A stretch of 64,000 nt of DNA, taken from positions 37,151,810 to 37,215,809 of the forward strand of contig CM037593.1 in NCBI GenBank assembly GCA_021018995.1. The letters are read 5' to 3'. Below, piece by piece: positions 21,788 through 33,474 of this stretch (position 1 is its first letter; every line of letters begins with the position of its first letter). Below the pieces are notes generated by a model. The model saw nothing but the letters and a program-made list of their open reading frames with translations, did not search any database and was not told where the DNA came from. A program made the position numbers and the translations under genes. This stretch comes from Chloranthus sessilifolius. Taxonomy: Eukaryota; Streptophyta; Magnoliopsida; Chloranthales; Chloranthaceae.

Positions 21788-23127
21788 ATGCAGCCGCAAA
21801 TGTCATCTAGAGGAAGAGGCCGACCAAGGGGAGGCCAGCAGAGGAGTCTACGTAGTGGAGATGATTACATCTCTCCTACTAATAGAGTGCCTTTAGGAGG
21901 TACTGAGGCCCCAGGGGGCAGTAGTAGTAGACAGCATAATGAAGAGGATCGAGATCATCAGGATCAAGATCTAAGAGAACAAGAGAGATTGAGAGAAAGA
22001 CAAGAAGATAGAGAAGAGCGACAAAGGATGATGCACACTATGGAGACTATGGCAGCTGCCATGGCACAACAAGCCGCATCCTTTGCAGCTCATGCGTCAA
22101 GAGAACAGCAGCCACCTACACCACCAGGACTGCGTTACTGTGCCCTCATCCTTTACAGAGTTTAGGAGGATGAGACCTCCTTCATTTTCTGGGCAGGCAG
22201 ACACGATGGCCGCTGAGAATTGGCTAATGGAGATGGAAAAAGTCTTTAGCGTGCTGACATGCACGGAAGATGAGAGTGTGAGATGGGCAACTTACATGTT
22301 GGATGGGGAGGCCGGGCCTTGGTGGAAGTCCGTGATACGGACTCGGGCTCAGGAGACCCCAGAGTTGCCTTGGACTTGGGAGGAGTTTGTTGAGGAGTTC
22401 AACAAACAATATTTTCCTGAAGTGGTGAGGAACCAGCTTGAGATACAATTTCTACAGTTAGTGCAAGGGAGAATGACGGTGAGAGAGTATGGGCTCCGGA
22501 TTACGTGCCATCTTGAAGTGATGAAGTCCAAGAGGTTTCAAGGTTTGAAGCTTTGAGGTTAGGGGAGGCGAGCTCCATTTCAACTAAGGACCTATGAAGA
22601 GGTCATGAGTAAAGCAGGTGGTTGAAGAGGAGAATACAAATAGATATCGACGGAGAGAAGCGTGAGAGGAGGAAATGAACAAGGAAGGTCGGGGCACTAC
22701 GAACCGATGAACAAAAAGCCGAGGTTCATGGCCCAGAATCAGAGACCACAGTTCCAAGGGGGTTTCGAAAGACCGGCGCAACAACAACAACACCAACAGA
22801 GGTTTCCATTACTTGCGTCGGGAGACCTATTAGCTATGAGAGCCTGCCATGTCTCTGGCGCCCTTGTCACAGAGGTTCTCGTCTTTTCTTCCGCACCTCG
22901 GGAGACTTGCGCAAAGTGTGGCAAGCCTCATAAGACGGTGGACTGTAGATCGGAACTAGGGGTTGTTTCCGATGTGGCAAGGTGGGCCACATCATCAAGG
23001 ATTGCCAGACGGATAAGAGAAAGCGGTTTGTTGACCACGACCGATTCAAGCAAGGAAATCGATCGTCGAGGAGAGCCTATGCGATCCTTTGCTTTCGAAG
23101 CGAGGAACGTGCATGACGTCATCCAAG
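21788..23127 (+). pseudogene. Ty3/gypsy gag of T2
   Basis: The ATG at 21788 opens an arginine/glycine-rich N-terminus followed by a charged coiled-coil-like stretch (RLRERQEDREERQRM). A frameshift near 22140 moves to the frame that carries the retrotransposon gag domain: MRPPSFSGQADTMAAENWLM, GEAGPWWKSV and FNKQYFPEVVRNQ (22170-22470). That frame stops at 22554, and the next 100 bp are badly damaged. The nucleocapsid region has C..CGKPHKTVDC and then a CCHC knuckle CFRCGKVGHIIKDC (22964-23005), in different frames. The last codons before 23127 encode ARNVHDVIQ, after which a likely intron begins. Confidence 0.88.
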
Positions 23128-23298
23128 GTGAGATTTTTTTTTTTAATTAAAGAAAATTTCCATTTCATTAAAATCTTAGATAGAGAAGGAGCATGCATTA
23201 GAAATTATATAGATTCTTTTTTCAATACAAAAAGCTGTATGTGAATTAAGAGTGTAAATTGATGTGTAAATTATTGTATGTATGTATGTATGCTATAG
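23128..23298 (+). other. Putative intron between gag and protease of T2
   Basis: A 171-bp AT-rich stretch begins GTGAG and ends CTATAG. Removing it joins ...GTCATCCAAG to GTACTTTAAAT, which restores one Gly codon and a continuous frame from the gag tail to the protease. The stretch itself contains stops and has no similarity to gag or pol. A small insertion that happens to have these ends is the alternative. Confidence 0.55.
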
Positions 23299-26200
23299 GT
23301 ACTTTAAATATATATGAAAAAGGATGTTTCGGTGGATATGACGCTCGAGTGTTGATAGACCCCGGGTCTACCCACTCATTCGTTACTCCACGTTTCGCTA
23401 ATAAGATGAAGATTGTTCGGAGGCGTTGATTTCGTCCCTATCTATGTCTATTCCATTTGGAGAGTTAGTAGACCTGAGTTAGCTTGTAAATCCATCATTG
23501 TAGCGATTCGAGACTTAGAGGTGCATGAACTAGAAGCAAAGTTGATCTTAGACATGCAAGGGTTTGATGTGATCCTTGGCATGGGTAGTTGGCGTGACAT
23601 TATTACGCAACCGTTGATTGCAAGAACAAGGTAGTTATTTTCAGACCCAACACAAGAAGATCATTTCGGTTTCAAGGAGTGAGGTCGTCATCTGTGCCAT
23701 TGATCTCAGCAGTAAGGGCCGAGAAAATGATTAGAAAGGGTTGCAGTGGATACTTAGCTTTCTTAAAGGAGGACAAGGAAGAAAAGAATGTCATTTCTGA
23801 GATAGCAGTTGTGCGAGACTTCGCTGACGTGTTTCCAGAGGAATTGCCTGGATTACCTCCAGAAAGAGAAGTAGAATTCGCCATTGACTTAGCACCAGGA
23901 CCCGAGCCTATTTCAAAAGCACCTTATAGAATGGCTCCCGCTGAGTTAAAGGAGTTGAAAGAACAACTACAAGAACTTATGGATAAGGGGTTTGTTAGAC
24001 CGAGCGTGTCTCCATGGGGAGCACCGGTCTTGTTTGTCAAGAAGAAGGATGGGTCAATGCGGCTATGCATTGACTATCGACAATTGAACAAACTCACTGT
24101 GAAGAACCGCTACCCTTTGCCTAGAATTGACGATCTATTCGACCAATTGCAAGGAGCAAAGTATTTTTCCAAGAACGACTTGAGATCCGGGTATCATCGA
24201 TTCTTGAAGTCAAAGCTGAGGACATTCAGAAGACAGCTTTCCGGACACGGTATGGACACTATGAATTCCTTGTGATGCCGTTTGGATTAACGAATGCTCC
24301 GGCGTCATTTATGGATCTGATGAACCGAGTGTTTAAACCACACTTGGACTCCTGCGTCGTAGTGTTTGTTGATGATATACTGATATACTCCAAATCCAAG
24401 ACGGAACACGAAGAACATTTGAGGATTGCTCTACAGATGCTACGTGAACACCAATTGTACGCCAAACTCAGCAAGTGTGAGTTTTGGTTGGAAGAAGTTA
24501 GCTTTTTGGGACATGTCGTCTCAAAGCACTATGTCACGGTAGATTCAGCTAAGATAGAAGCAGTAGTTAAATGGGAGCAACCAAAAATAGTGACTGATGT
24601 CCGAAGTTTTCTGGGCTTAGCAGGCTATTATCGACGTTTCGTTGAGGGGTTTTCAAAGATATCGGGACCTCTCACAAAGCTGACACGAAAAGATTCAAGG
24701 TTTGAGTGGAGTGAGGCATGCGAGAGGAGCTTTCAAGAACTCAAAACGAGACTCACTTCAGCTCTAGTATTAGCGATTCCTTCAGGCAGTGGAGGATACG
24801 CCGTGTACAGCGACGCATCATACAATGGCCTTGGTTGTGTGCTCAACCAACACAAGAAGGTGATAGCTTACGGATCAAGACAGTTGAAAGAACACGAGAA
24901 AAATTACCCGACTCATGACTTGGAGCTGGCAGCAGTCATTTTTGCGCTGAAGATTTGGAGACATTACTTGTATGGTGAGACCTTTGAAATTTTCACAGAT
25001 CATAAGAGCCTCCGATATCACATTTACGAAAGAGCTCAACATGAAATACAGATGGATGGAATTCCTCAAGGATTACGATTGCTCCATACAATACCATCCA
25101 GGTAAGGCGAATGTAGTAGCCGATGCATTGAGTCGGAAAGGTTCAGCTCAGTTAGCTTCTTTGATTTTGGGTATGCACCGATGGAAATTATTGGAAGACC
25201 TGGCACTCTATGATGCGAACATTGAGTCAAAGGACACCGGATCCTTTTTGGCTAACATATCAGTAAAGCCAGTGATATTTGAGCATATCCACGATCTACA
25301 GATGAAAGATCCGACATTAACAAAGATTCATCAAGACGTGAGGGAAGGCATTAGGTCGGACTTCTCAGTAAAAGAAGATGGTTCCTTATTGTTTAAAGGC
25401 CGTCTTTGCATTCCGGACAATGCCGATCTAAGACGAACGATTCTTGATGAGGCCCATAAGTCAAATTATGCTATCCACCCTGGTAGCACCAAAATGTACC
25501 AAGATTTGAAAAAGAACTACTGGTGGAGAGGACTGAAGCAAGACGTGGCCGAGTACGTGTCACGATGTTTGACTTGTCAACAAGTGAAGGTTGATCATAG
25601 ACATCCTGCTGGACTATTGCAACCTTTACCAATCCCAGAATGGAAGTGGGAATCGATCTCAATGGATTTCATTGTTGGATTACCCTGTACTGCCAAGAGA
25701 CACAATGCTATTTGGGTTGTCGTAGACCGATTGACCAAATCAGCACACTTTTTGCCGTACAATACTACGTATACAGCAGGAAGACTGGCAGACTTATACA
25801 TGAAGGAGATCGTAAGATTACATGGGATTCCAAGCAGCATAGTTTCAGATCGTGATCCACTATATACGTCCAAGTTTTGGAAGAAATTTTAAGAAGGAAT
25901 GGGAACTCGACTAGACTTTAGTTCAGCTTTCCATCCTCAAATTGATGGACAGACAGAGCGAATGAATCAAGTAATAGAAGACATGCTCAGGGCGTGCATG
26001 CTTGATATGCAAGGATACTGGGATGAGTATCTACCGATGCTCGAGTTCGCATATAATAACAGTTTTCAAACGAGCATTGGCATGGCACCGTATGAAGCTC
26101 TGTATGGACGACGATGCAAATCACCTCTCAATTGGGAGGAAACAGGTGAGAAATTTGTGTTAGGACCAAAACTACTTGAAGACAACGCCACCGTTGTTCG

Positions 26201-26708
26201 AATTATCAGAGAAAGGTTGAAGACAGCACAGAGTAGACAGAAAAGTTACGCCGACATGAAGCGGACTAGTGTTGACTATAAAGTGGGTGAGCACGCCTTT
26301 GTGAAAGTGTCACCTATGAAAGGTGTAATGAGATTTGGCAAGAGAGGGAAGTTAAGTCCACGTTATGTTGGACCATTCGAAATTTTGGGACGAGTAGGTG
26401 AAGTTGCATATCGCATTGGTTTACCACCACTATTTGATCGAGTGCATAACGTTTTCCACATCTCGATGCTCAGGAAGTACGTGAATGATCCGTCTCATGT
26501 GTTAGGAAAGCAACCTATAGAGATGTGTGAGGACATGAGCATGATAGAGGAACCAGTGGAAATCTTGGATCGAAAGGAACAAGTACTGCGCACTAAAGTG
26601 ATTCCCTTAGTGCTTGTTCGGTGGAATAATCATCCAAAAGAAGAGGCTACTTGGGAACGAAAGGCCGATGTGAAAGAACAATATCCAGCCTTGTTTCCAA
26701 CGACGTGA
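23299..26708 (+). pseudogene. Ty3/gypsy pol of T2: protease, RT, RNase H, integrase, chromodomain-like tail
   Basis: Protease shows VLIDPGSTHSF (23353-23385); a stop and frameshift follow near 23430. RT (about 23930-24560) has [20 protein letters not shown], a damaged stretch with frameshift near 24200-24270, then [13 protein letters not shown] and FVDDILIYS with the catalytic aspartates. RNase H has [11 protein letters not shown] and FTDHKSL (24800-25010); a frameshift follows near 25020. Integrase has the HHCC zinc module (HPGSTKMYQDL ... CLTCQQVK) and the D,D,E residues in MDFIVGLP, VSDRDPLYT and DGQTERMN. One TAA at 25890-25892 interrupts it, probably from CAA. The C-terminal part ends with HNVFHISMLRKYV and a chromodomain-like block (PVEILDRKEQVLR ... 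EEATWERKADV), stop after 26705. Confidence 0.95.
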
Positions 26709-27569
26709 GAATTCAGTGTAAACCACAAACATGTTTGTGACATCTCCACTATACGTGTAATTCAATGGAAAATTTGATCCAATCTGATTTGAGGAACAGA
26801 ATTATACGTACATGATCAAGTATATACAACTCTATGGATGAACCACTTGATGTCATAAACTACCAAAAGAAATCAAAGAAACAAAGAGATTGAAATTTCG
26901 AGAATTAAGAAACCGATTAATCGAATTTCAAATCGATTAATCGATTTTGGAATTTCGATTAATCGATTTTGTTCGATTAGTCGACTGGCATGTACCAGTG
27001 ATTGGAAATTGAAAGGAGAGTTAGAATATACATAGAAGGAAAATTTCGATTGATCGAGTTGGAATCTCGATTAATCGATTTGGGATCGACTAATCGATTT
27101 TGAGAATTTCGATTAATCGAATGTTAATTCGATTAATCGATTTACTTATGGGACTTGGAAGAAATTGAAGTCAGATAGACGATTTCGATTAATCGAAGTG
27201 AATTTCGATTAATCGATTTTGAAATTTCGATTAATCAAAATGGATTTCGACTAATCGAATACTTAATGAATCCTAACATTTTAGAAGTTACCCCACGATT
27301 TCGATTAATCGAAGTAAATTTCGATTAATCGATTTTGGAATTTCGATTAATCGAAATGGATTTCAATTAATCGACTGGCTCGCGCCAGTGAGCTTAAAAA
27401 TTTAAAATTTTAAATACATACGATTTCGATTAATCGAAATGGTTTCGATTAATCGAATTTGACTTTCGATTAATTGATTTGGGAAATCGATTAATCGATT
27501 TTACGCGGCTTAACCTAGTTTTGAATCTCGATTAATCGATTCTGAATTTCGATTAATCGAGCCGGGGCC
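26709..27569 (+). repeat. Palindrome-rich spacer between pol and ORF3
   Basis: From about 26900 to 27560 there are some 25 copies of the 14-base palindrome TTCGATTAATCGAA or near variants, spaced roughly every 15-30 bases in pairs separated by short A/T- or G-containing linkers. The same motif fills part of the LTRs. No coding potential is visible. The array directly precedes a TATA-like box and the ORF3 leader. Confidence 0.9.
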
Positions 27570-27583
27570 TATATATATAAAAT
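27570..27583 (+). promoter_or_regulatory. TATA-like box upstream of ORF3
   Basis: CTATATATATAAAA is followed about 30-40 bp later by a pyrimidine-rich leader (CATTCCTCTTTCTTCTCC) and AAACCCTAG-type telo-box motifs (27724, 27771), an arrangement typical of plant gene promoters and 5' leaders. A donor-like CTAAG|GTAAACC occurs at 27726. Activity is inferred only. Confidence 0.5.
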
Positions 27584-27788
27584 TTGGGGATTTCATTCCC
27601 CATTCGAAATCATTTGGCTTGAGGGATTTGGGCATTTCACATTCCTCTTTCTTCTCCAACCAACCAACCGGTCTAGGGTTTGGATTTTCCGGCGATTCAC
27701 ACCCATTTTCGCATCGACACCTAAGGTAAACCCTAGATTTGTGTTTTTCCCTTCAAATTAAACTAGATAAACCCTAGATTTTCTCAAA

Positions 27789-29371
27789 ATGCCGCCCAAA
27801 ACCCGTCTATCTTCAAAGAAGGCGACTTCTAAGTTGCCGGTTAGGCGTAAGAACGCCGCGCCACCACCACCTACCCCATCGCCGGTGAGGACTCCATCAC
27901 CGTCGGAATCGGAGACCACCTCCGGTTCGACAGGCTCTCTGTGAGTCTTCCATGAGTCCACCCCCATGCCACCACCACCCACCAATGTCGAGCAACCAAA
28001 TGAATGGTGGGCGGCAAAGACCTTTGAGGTCGAGTATATTATCGACCCTACCCTATTCACCGATCCCGATGTGCCGGGCGAGACCCAATGGGCTCGAAAC
28101 TACCTAAATAATGCCGGCCTCGGCAACCTTCTCAAACCAATCCGGGGTTCTTACTACCCTAGATTGGTTAGACTCTTTTACCAAGGGCTAATCGATGGCC
28201 CTACCGACGATTGCATTATAACCAAGATCGAGGGTCGTCTATACACGATCACTCGTCGCCACATCCACGAGGTACTTGAGTGTTACCTCGATTTCACCCC
28301 GGAGACCACTCTCTTCCCACCCTTTGAGGAGGAACCCCGTTTTGAGGAGGTCATGACCCCCATGACCAAGGGTAAAAAGGGGTCGGGCTCCTCCATTAAG
28401 AGGGTTGACCTTCCACCCTACATGTGGATGCTTGATTCAATAATCAAGTGTAACCTCTACCCGATGCGCCACGACACCGAGCGCGTGGATAAAGTGCAAC
28501 ATGCACTTTATGCGGCCTTCTGTGGCCGGTGGTTCGACGCCACAATGGTCATCCTAGAAGGGATGAAATACATCAAGGGCAAGTTGATGAAGGGCAACAT
28601 GCGGCCCAAGGAGAAGATGCCGTATGCTCGGCTCATCTCGAGCATGTTGGAGTGCTACTCCGACGAGCCCTCCTACACCATCTCACCTTACGAGGTGAGG
28701 GCTACGGATCGCGTGAAGACGTTTACAAAGTCTTCATGGACCCGTAGCTACAACCTTCTAAAGTGGACCCTACCAGCTCCGGGTCCCGCTCCCGCCCCAG
28801 CCGCAGCAGCAGTAGCACCGCCACCACCCCCACCGCCTCAGCAGGACCCACCCGTGGGTGGGGCACACCCTATTCCCGCAGAGCCATCCGTGGAGAGGTT
28901 CCGCCTCACCGAGCGCCACTGCCACTCCAGCCCGCGACACCCACCTCATCCTACCGCCGGCGCGCCGCTCCATCCGGTCCTACCATCGAGGACGTGCTGG
29001 CTCGTATGGAGGCCAACAACCAGCGGATGAACCGGAGGATGGACTTCTTGATGTTCCACACACTCCGCCACATCTACCCGACCGACTACCGCCGCTACCT
29101 CGCCCAGGAGGAGGAGTGGACCGCTGGACGCACCGCCTTCCACAGAGGACCCGTCTTCCATCCCACCACTGCAGACGCGGCTCCTTCCACATCCACATCC
29201 ACTCCGCCGAGCTGCAGCCACCGACCACTCACCAAAGACAGTACCACCACCACTGACCCATACGGCTCAGACCCACCGCCCTTGACCCTACTGTTTGAGT
29301 CTTATATGTATTTTGCATTTTGGTTGTATACCTGTAGATTTCTTTTGTACGCCAACTTATTGGCATTGTAA
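27789..29371 (+). pseudogene. Accessory ORF3 of T2, downstream of pol
   Basis: The start is taken at ATG 27789 because the same frame continues through one TGA (27942-27944, likely CGA originally) into a 355-codon open frame from 27966. A basic, proline-rich N-terminus is followed by a globular region: WARNYLNNAGLGNL, LVRLFYQGLIDG, ITKIEGRLYTITRRHIHEVL and HALYAAFCGRWFDATMVILE, ending PYARLISSMLECY. This resembles the putative plant transposon protein domain (PF20167-like). A proline/alanine linker then leads, after a frameshift near 28910, to the C-terminal block MEANNQRMNRRMDFLMFHTL. T1 preserves the same ORF, so it is a regular component of this family. It is not envelope-like: I see no signal peptide or transmembrane segment. 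Function unknown. Confidence 0.8.
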
Positions 29372-29496
29372 AAATCTTTCAATTTTAATACAAATCAAAA
29401 TTTTTGTATAAGTGTTCAAATTTGCCAACTTTAAATTCTATGCTAGTATATGTAACTAATTAAATGCGTCTGAGTCAACTGGACCACCTCACCTGA

Positions 29497-29576
29497 GAGT
29501 GTGGGGGGGGGGGAGTGACCCAGACAGACAAACCTTGGGTTATTTTCGGGGACGAAAATTCCCAAGGTGGGGAGGA
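29497..29576 (+). promoter_or_regulatory. G-run and polypurine tract of T2
   Basis: A run of 11 G lies at about 29500-29511 and the polypurine tract AAGGTGGGGAGGA at 29564-29576, immediately before the 3' LTR. Confidence 0.85.
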
Positions 29577-29842
29577 TGTAATAGCCCGAAAAATCACACT
29601 AAACTATGACCTCGGGATCCGTGCCCGATCGGTCATAGGTTTGACCAAATGGAAGTCCAACAGTTAGTATGTGGCGTAATGAACGGATGAGATGTGATAA
29701 ATAGAATGCCTATGTGGTGTGTGTTGTGGGGATGTAGTCGCATACACCTACCGCGGTGTATGTGCTCAACACACAAGTGAGGAAGAGGATAAAAGGGTTT
29801 AATAGCCCTAAAATCAAGAGTTTGGTTGTTGAAGGAGAGTAA

Positions 29843-29885
<43 letters not shown>

Positions 29886-32208
29886 AAGAAAGGAGTTATT
29901 GCAACTGATTGGAGGGGGGATTCAAGCAATAAAAGCCGGATTCAACCCGATTTGGATCTGTTAGAGCCAAAGCTGGAAACCCTAGCCTTCCAACCATTTG
30001 ATTTGAAATCAACTTGAGATTTATTCAAGGTAAAATTTTTGTAAATAAAATGCATAGATTATAGGGGTTAAGTTGTGGTTGATAGTGGGCTAAATTATAG
30101 GATAATGGGCTAGAAAAATAGAACAAAAAGTGTGGAAAAGGATAGAAAAGAATTGGTTGAATCGACATTTTCGATTAATCGAAATTGGGTTTCGATTAAT
30201 CAAAATTGGCCAAGAAGTTGAAAAGTCAGAAGACCCCGATTTCGATTAATCGAATTTGATTTCGATTAATCGACTTTGGATTTCGATTAATCGATTTGGG
30301 GATCGATTAATCGACTGAGAACCTCCAGTGGACCCCAGGGGTTGGAGGAAATGGCTTCAGGAAAAATCGACTAATCGAAATGGGATTTCGATTAATCGAT
30401 TTTAGTTTTCGATTAATTGATTTGGGATCGATTAATCAATTTGTGAAACTCGACTGTTCGAACTGAGAATCGACTTTGCGAAATAGAGAATTTCGATTAA
30501 TCGAAATTGGATTCGATTAATCGAATGAAAACTCGACTGTTCGAACTAAGAATCGACTTTGAGAAAAGGAGAATTTCGATTAATCGAAATTGGATTCGAT
30601 TAATCGAATGAAAGCTCGACTGTTCGAACTGAGAATCGACTTTGCGAAACAGAGAATTTCGATTAATCGAAATTACTTCGATGTCGATATTGACCTTGAT
30701 TAATCGATTTTGAAATCGATTAATCGAATCGAATTCGATTAATCGATTTTGGAATTCGATGTCGGTAGAGATAAATTATGTTGACTTTTGGGTTTGACTT
30801 TGAGATTCTTGGAGGGTCTTATACCTTCTTTATTGCATCCTTTGTGATGTGTTTCACCTGTTATGTGGTACCATAGGTGGTACGTGTGGACTAGTGCACA
30901 AGGAGCCACGTGGGACCTTGATGCAATGATCAAATGAAGACTTGAGGTAGGGAACACCTTGAACATGTACCTTATTTTACAAGAGCATGTATGTAGTGAT
31001 ATAGAATTCAATTCAATTATTATTTCTTAAGAATTTGTGAAAGGTGTGTGTGTGACATTCATAAGAGTAAACATAATGAGCCATCCCCAGGGGATGAAGA
31101 AGTAAAGAGAAAAGAGCATCAGGTGTGATGCAAGTAAATGGATACATCCCAGGGATGTATCTAAGGATTGAATCATGTTTGATAGGGCCTAACTGATATA
31201 AGATAGCACATTTACACGGTGAATAACTATATGTAAGGCACCGATATTTTTGTTATTTGAGGTTTGATAACCGACGACGGGATATCCTGACCGACGATCT
31301 GTTGGCCAAACCGTAGGCGGTCACGAAAGGCTTATCCGTACTTAGTAAGCACACCCCAGGGGTGTTGATTGAGACAAGTGAAACACCGCCACCAATCCCC
31401 AGGGGAAAGGGGCTTGGGTACTATTTGTATTCCCAGGGAATACGATTAAAACTGTCTATATAGATGACGATGATGGGTATCTCATCGGGGCTCGATGCTA
31501 TATTGCTCGGGGATTACTTAAGTTGAAAGTTTAAGTTTTGCTTTAGGCCTTTTCAGCATCATTCATGAGTAAATGAAAACATAAGTAATCAACAGTAAAA
31601 CGAAATATTTTTTTTATTGTTTCATCAATAACTACATAGATACATCATGCATGGCATATCATGGAATATATGTGAGTTATAATTTATATGTTCAACCGTG
31701 TTTGTTCCCTATTGAGCTAGGATGTAGCTCACCCTATAGACTATACGTCGCAGGTCCACTACTAGCAGCTGCCGAGGCTTCAGGAGGCCGATCCCGTGAG
31801 TGGGACCTTCTGCGGTGACGAGTTGGAGCCACCTCCAGAGGACTTCTTCTAGAGGACTCCGTTGTGCCACTTTGAGGGCTTTTTAGAGAGATTTTGTACG
31901 GCTTGGTATGTCAAGCCTTGATTTTGTTTAAAACCATGTACATAAGGAGTTGGGATTATTCTTTTGGGACGAACCATCCGTGATGATTTCTATCATCGAT
32001 GGTTCGGATCGGTTCTCCATTCATGCAGAGGCATGAGGGTAGAACTGTCTTTTGGGAAGTAAATTAATGTAGATTTAAATTCCGAAATTTCGTTTATTAT
32101 ACTTTTTGATGCTTGATATACCAGTGTTCCGTGCTTAGCTAAAGGGCACGGTCAAGATGATCGTGCTGATGGCACGGGTTTCGGGGTGCCGAAATCCGGG
32201 CTGTCACA
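29577..32208 (+). mobile_element. 3' LTR of T2
   Basis: It begins TGTAATAGCC and ends GGGCTGTCACA. It contains a (GA)n tract (29845-29882) longer than in the 5' LTR, the palindrome array (about 30165-30760) and the box at about 31713. Clustered contractions of TTAATCGA to GTCG occur at about 30677-30690 and 30755-30772. Confidence 0.95.
29845..29882. repeat. (GA)n microsatellite in 3' LTR
   Basis: About nineteen GA units; the 5' LTR has about nine at 19351-19371, showing slippage after insertion. Confidence 0.95.
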
Positions 32209-32213
32209 GTGGC

Positions 32214-32296
32214 ATTCGTCAATTTTTTTACCATGGCCACAATCCGTTGTTTTTATAAAGTTAGTGATGTGGTTTATTGATCATTTTCACAAAGTG
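32214..32296. repeat. CACTA-1 right terminus
   Basis: The right subterminal piece carries CCATGGCCACAATCCGTTGT, related to the left subterminal motifs, and ends TTTTCACAAAGTG, the inverted terminal repeat. T2 separates it from the rest of the element. Confidence 0.85.
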
Positions 32297-33464
32297 GAAT
32301 AACCTTAGATTAAACAGAAGATTTAAACTAGCTTACGAATTTTCAAGAGTATGATGAGAATTAAAGACCAAATAATGAAATTAAATTAAATAAAGAATAA
32401 AAGAGAGGATTGGGATGCTAACTCCTCTCATCCTTGATTTACCATTTACAAAATGCAGATCAAATGATTGAGATACGATATCATCATGAGAAGCAATACA
32501 CATAAATATTGAATTCAATCAAAAATTAATGGAAGATATATCATTAAATCTACAAAATCAATTTTCTAAAGTATGCTCTTCCTACTACCGTAAAAGAAAT
32601 GAAGCAAAATATTCACCATAAAATGGACTTCTAATGACGATAAATTAATGCTGTAAAAAAGGGCAAAACATGTACTGTAAAAGAGAGACTCCTAATGAAA
32701 ATGAATTAATTCTGTAAATATTATCAACAAAGAACCTGGAGTAGATTCCTTATTGCAGATCTGAGATCATGGGAGTATGACTAGCACCCCTATCTTAAAT
32801 GGCAATTGAAATTTACTAATTCGGTAAGAGTAATAAGGCATTAATAATCTCAGCATCTAGTAATGAAATAATATCACAACTATAGATCTATATTATTATA
32901 AATGAAAACCTTGGATGGGGTTCATTAAATCCCAACCCTCAAAAAAATTTATCTACACATGATTGAAGTAAACAATAAAATAAAGACAGAAATTGAAAAT
33001 GACATTAAAATACCATAAAAAGCTTCAACAAAATCCACTAAAGCTTTAATCTAATCGGTACAATCCTTTTTCAAATACAAAAATTAAACTAATCTAAGCC
33101 CTAAAACTAGAAAATGGAAAGAACAATGTTTAGAAAATAAAAGAAAAAAATTGAAAGAAACTAAAAATTCTAAGAAAAACAAAAGGCTCCCCAAAGGGAG
33201 AGACCCCCAAAACTAATTCCCAAGTTTGGTTAAATAGGGTCTCAGTTTCAAATTTGAAATTCAAAAATCAAATTTGACCATCAACTCATTTGCTCTAATG
33301 TTCTTGCGTTTGTTGCTCTTATGCTATTTTATGCTTCCAAATGCATCCAATGGTCAAATCTTCTTGAAACAATTAGAGCTTCACAAATATATCAGATTAT
33401 CCTCATCGGATGGCTAAATGTAGGCTTACAGGAGTGAAATATGATCATATTTTACCACTCATCA
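32297..33464 (-). mobile_element. Athila-like solo LTR, 5' piece
   Basis: Read on the minus strand from 33464 it starts TGATGAGTGGTAAAATATGA and contains the phrase TTTAGCCATCCGATGAGG and two ~66-bp repeat units. It continues after the CACTA-1 insertion at 11408-11273. Joined length is about 1.3 kb. ATACA flanks both outer sides (11268-11272, 33465-33469). There is no internal domain, so it is a solo LTR. Confidence 0.85.
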
Positions 33465-33474
33465 ATACATCAAT

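Larger units (their letters stand above)
19081..32213 (+). mobile_element. Complete Tekay-like Ty3/gypsy element T2, TSD GTGGC
   Basis: Two LTRs of 2611 and 2632 bp bound 7880 bp of internal DNA. GTGGC flanks both sides exactly (19081-19085, 32209-32213). The order is 5' LTR, tRNA-Met primer site, gag, protease, RT, RNase H, integrase, chromodomain-like tail, palindrome-rich spacer, accessory ORF3, polypurine tract, 3' LTR. Integrase last, the phrase [24 protein letters not shown] and the C-terminal tail indicate the Tekay/Del chromovirus clade. The reading frames carry several frameshifts and stops, so the copy is not autonomous. It is inserted in CACTA-1 near its right end. Confidence 0.95.
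11406..32299 (-). mobile_element. CACTA (En/Spm) element CACTA-1 with GAA target duplication
   Basis: Left terminus CACTATGTGAAAAT starts at 11409. The right terminus, read on the minus strand from 32296, is CACTTTGTGAAAAT: one mismatch in 14 bases. GAA flanks both ends (11406-11408, 32297-32299), matching the 3-bp duplication typical of CACTA elements. Subterminal sequences on both sides carry short direct and inverted motifs around ACCGTTGT, AACGG and CCACGGCC. Without the nested T2 (13,128 bp with its duplication) the element is about 7.76 kb. I recognise no transposase, so it was probably moved in trans. Its cargo is captured RPA1 and PRP8 fragments on the minus strand, a plus-strand exon-like segment and an LTR fragment. 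Confidence 0.85.

Noticed and set aside
28529-28747. Overlapping ORFs on both strands within ORF3
   Set aside because: They are out-of-frame shadows of a GC-rich coding stretch conserved in only one frame between T1 and T2.
27789-29371. ORF3 as an envelope-like gene
   Set aside because: No signal peptide, transmembrane segment or Env-type cysteine pattern is seen.
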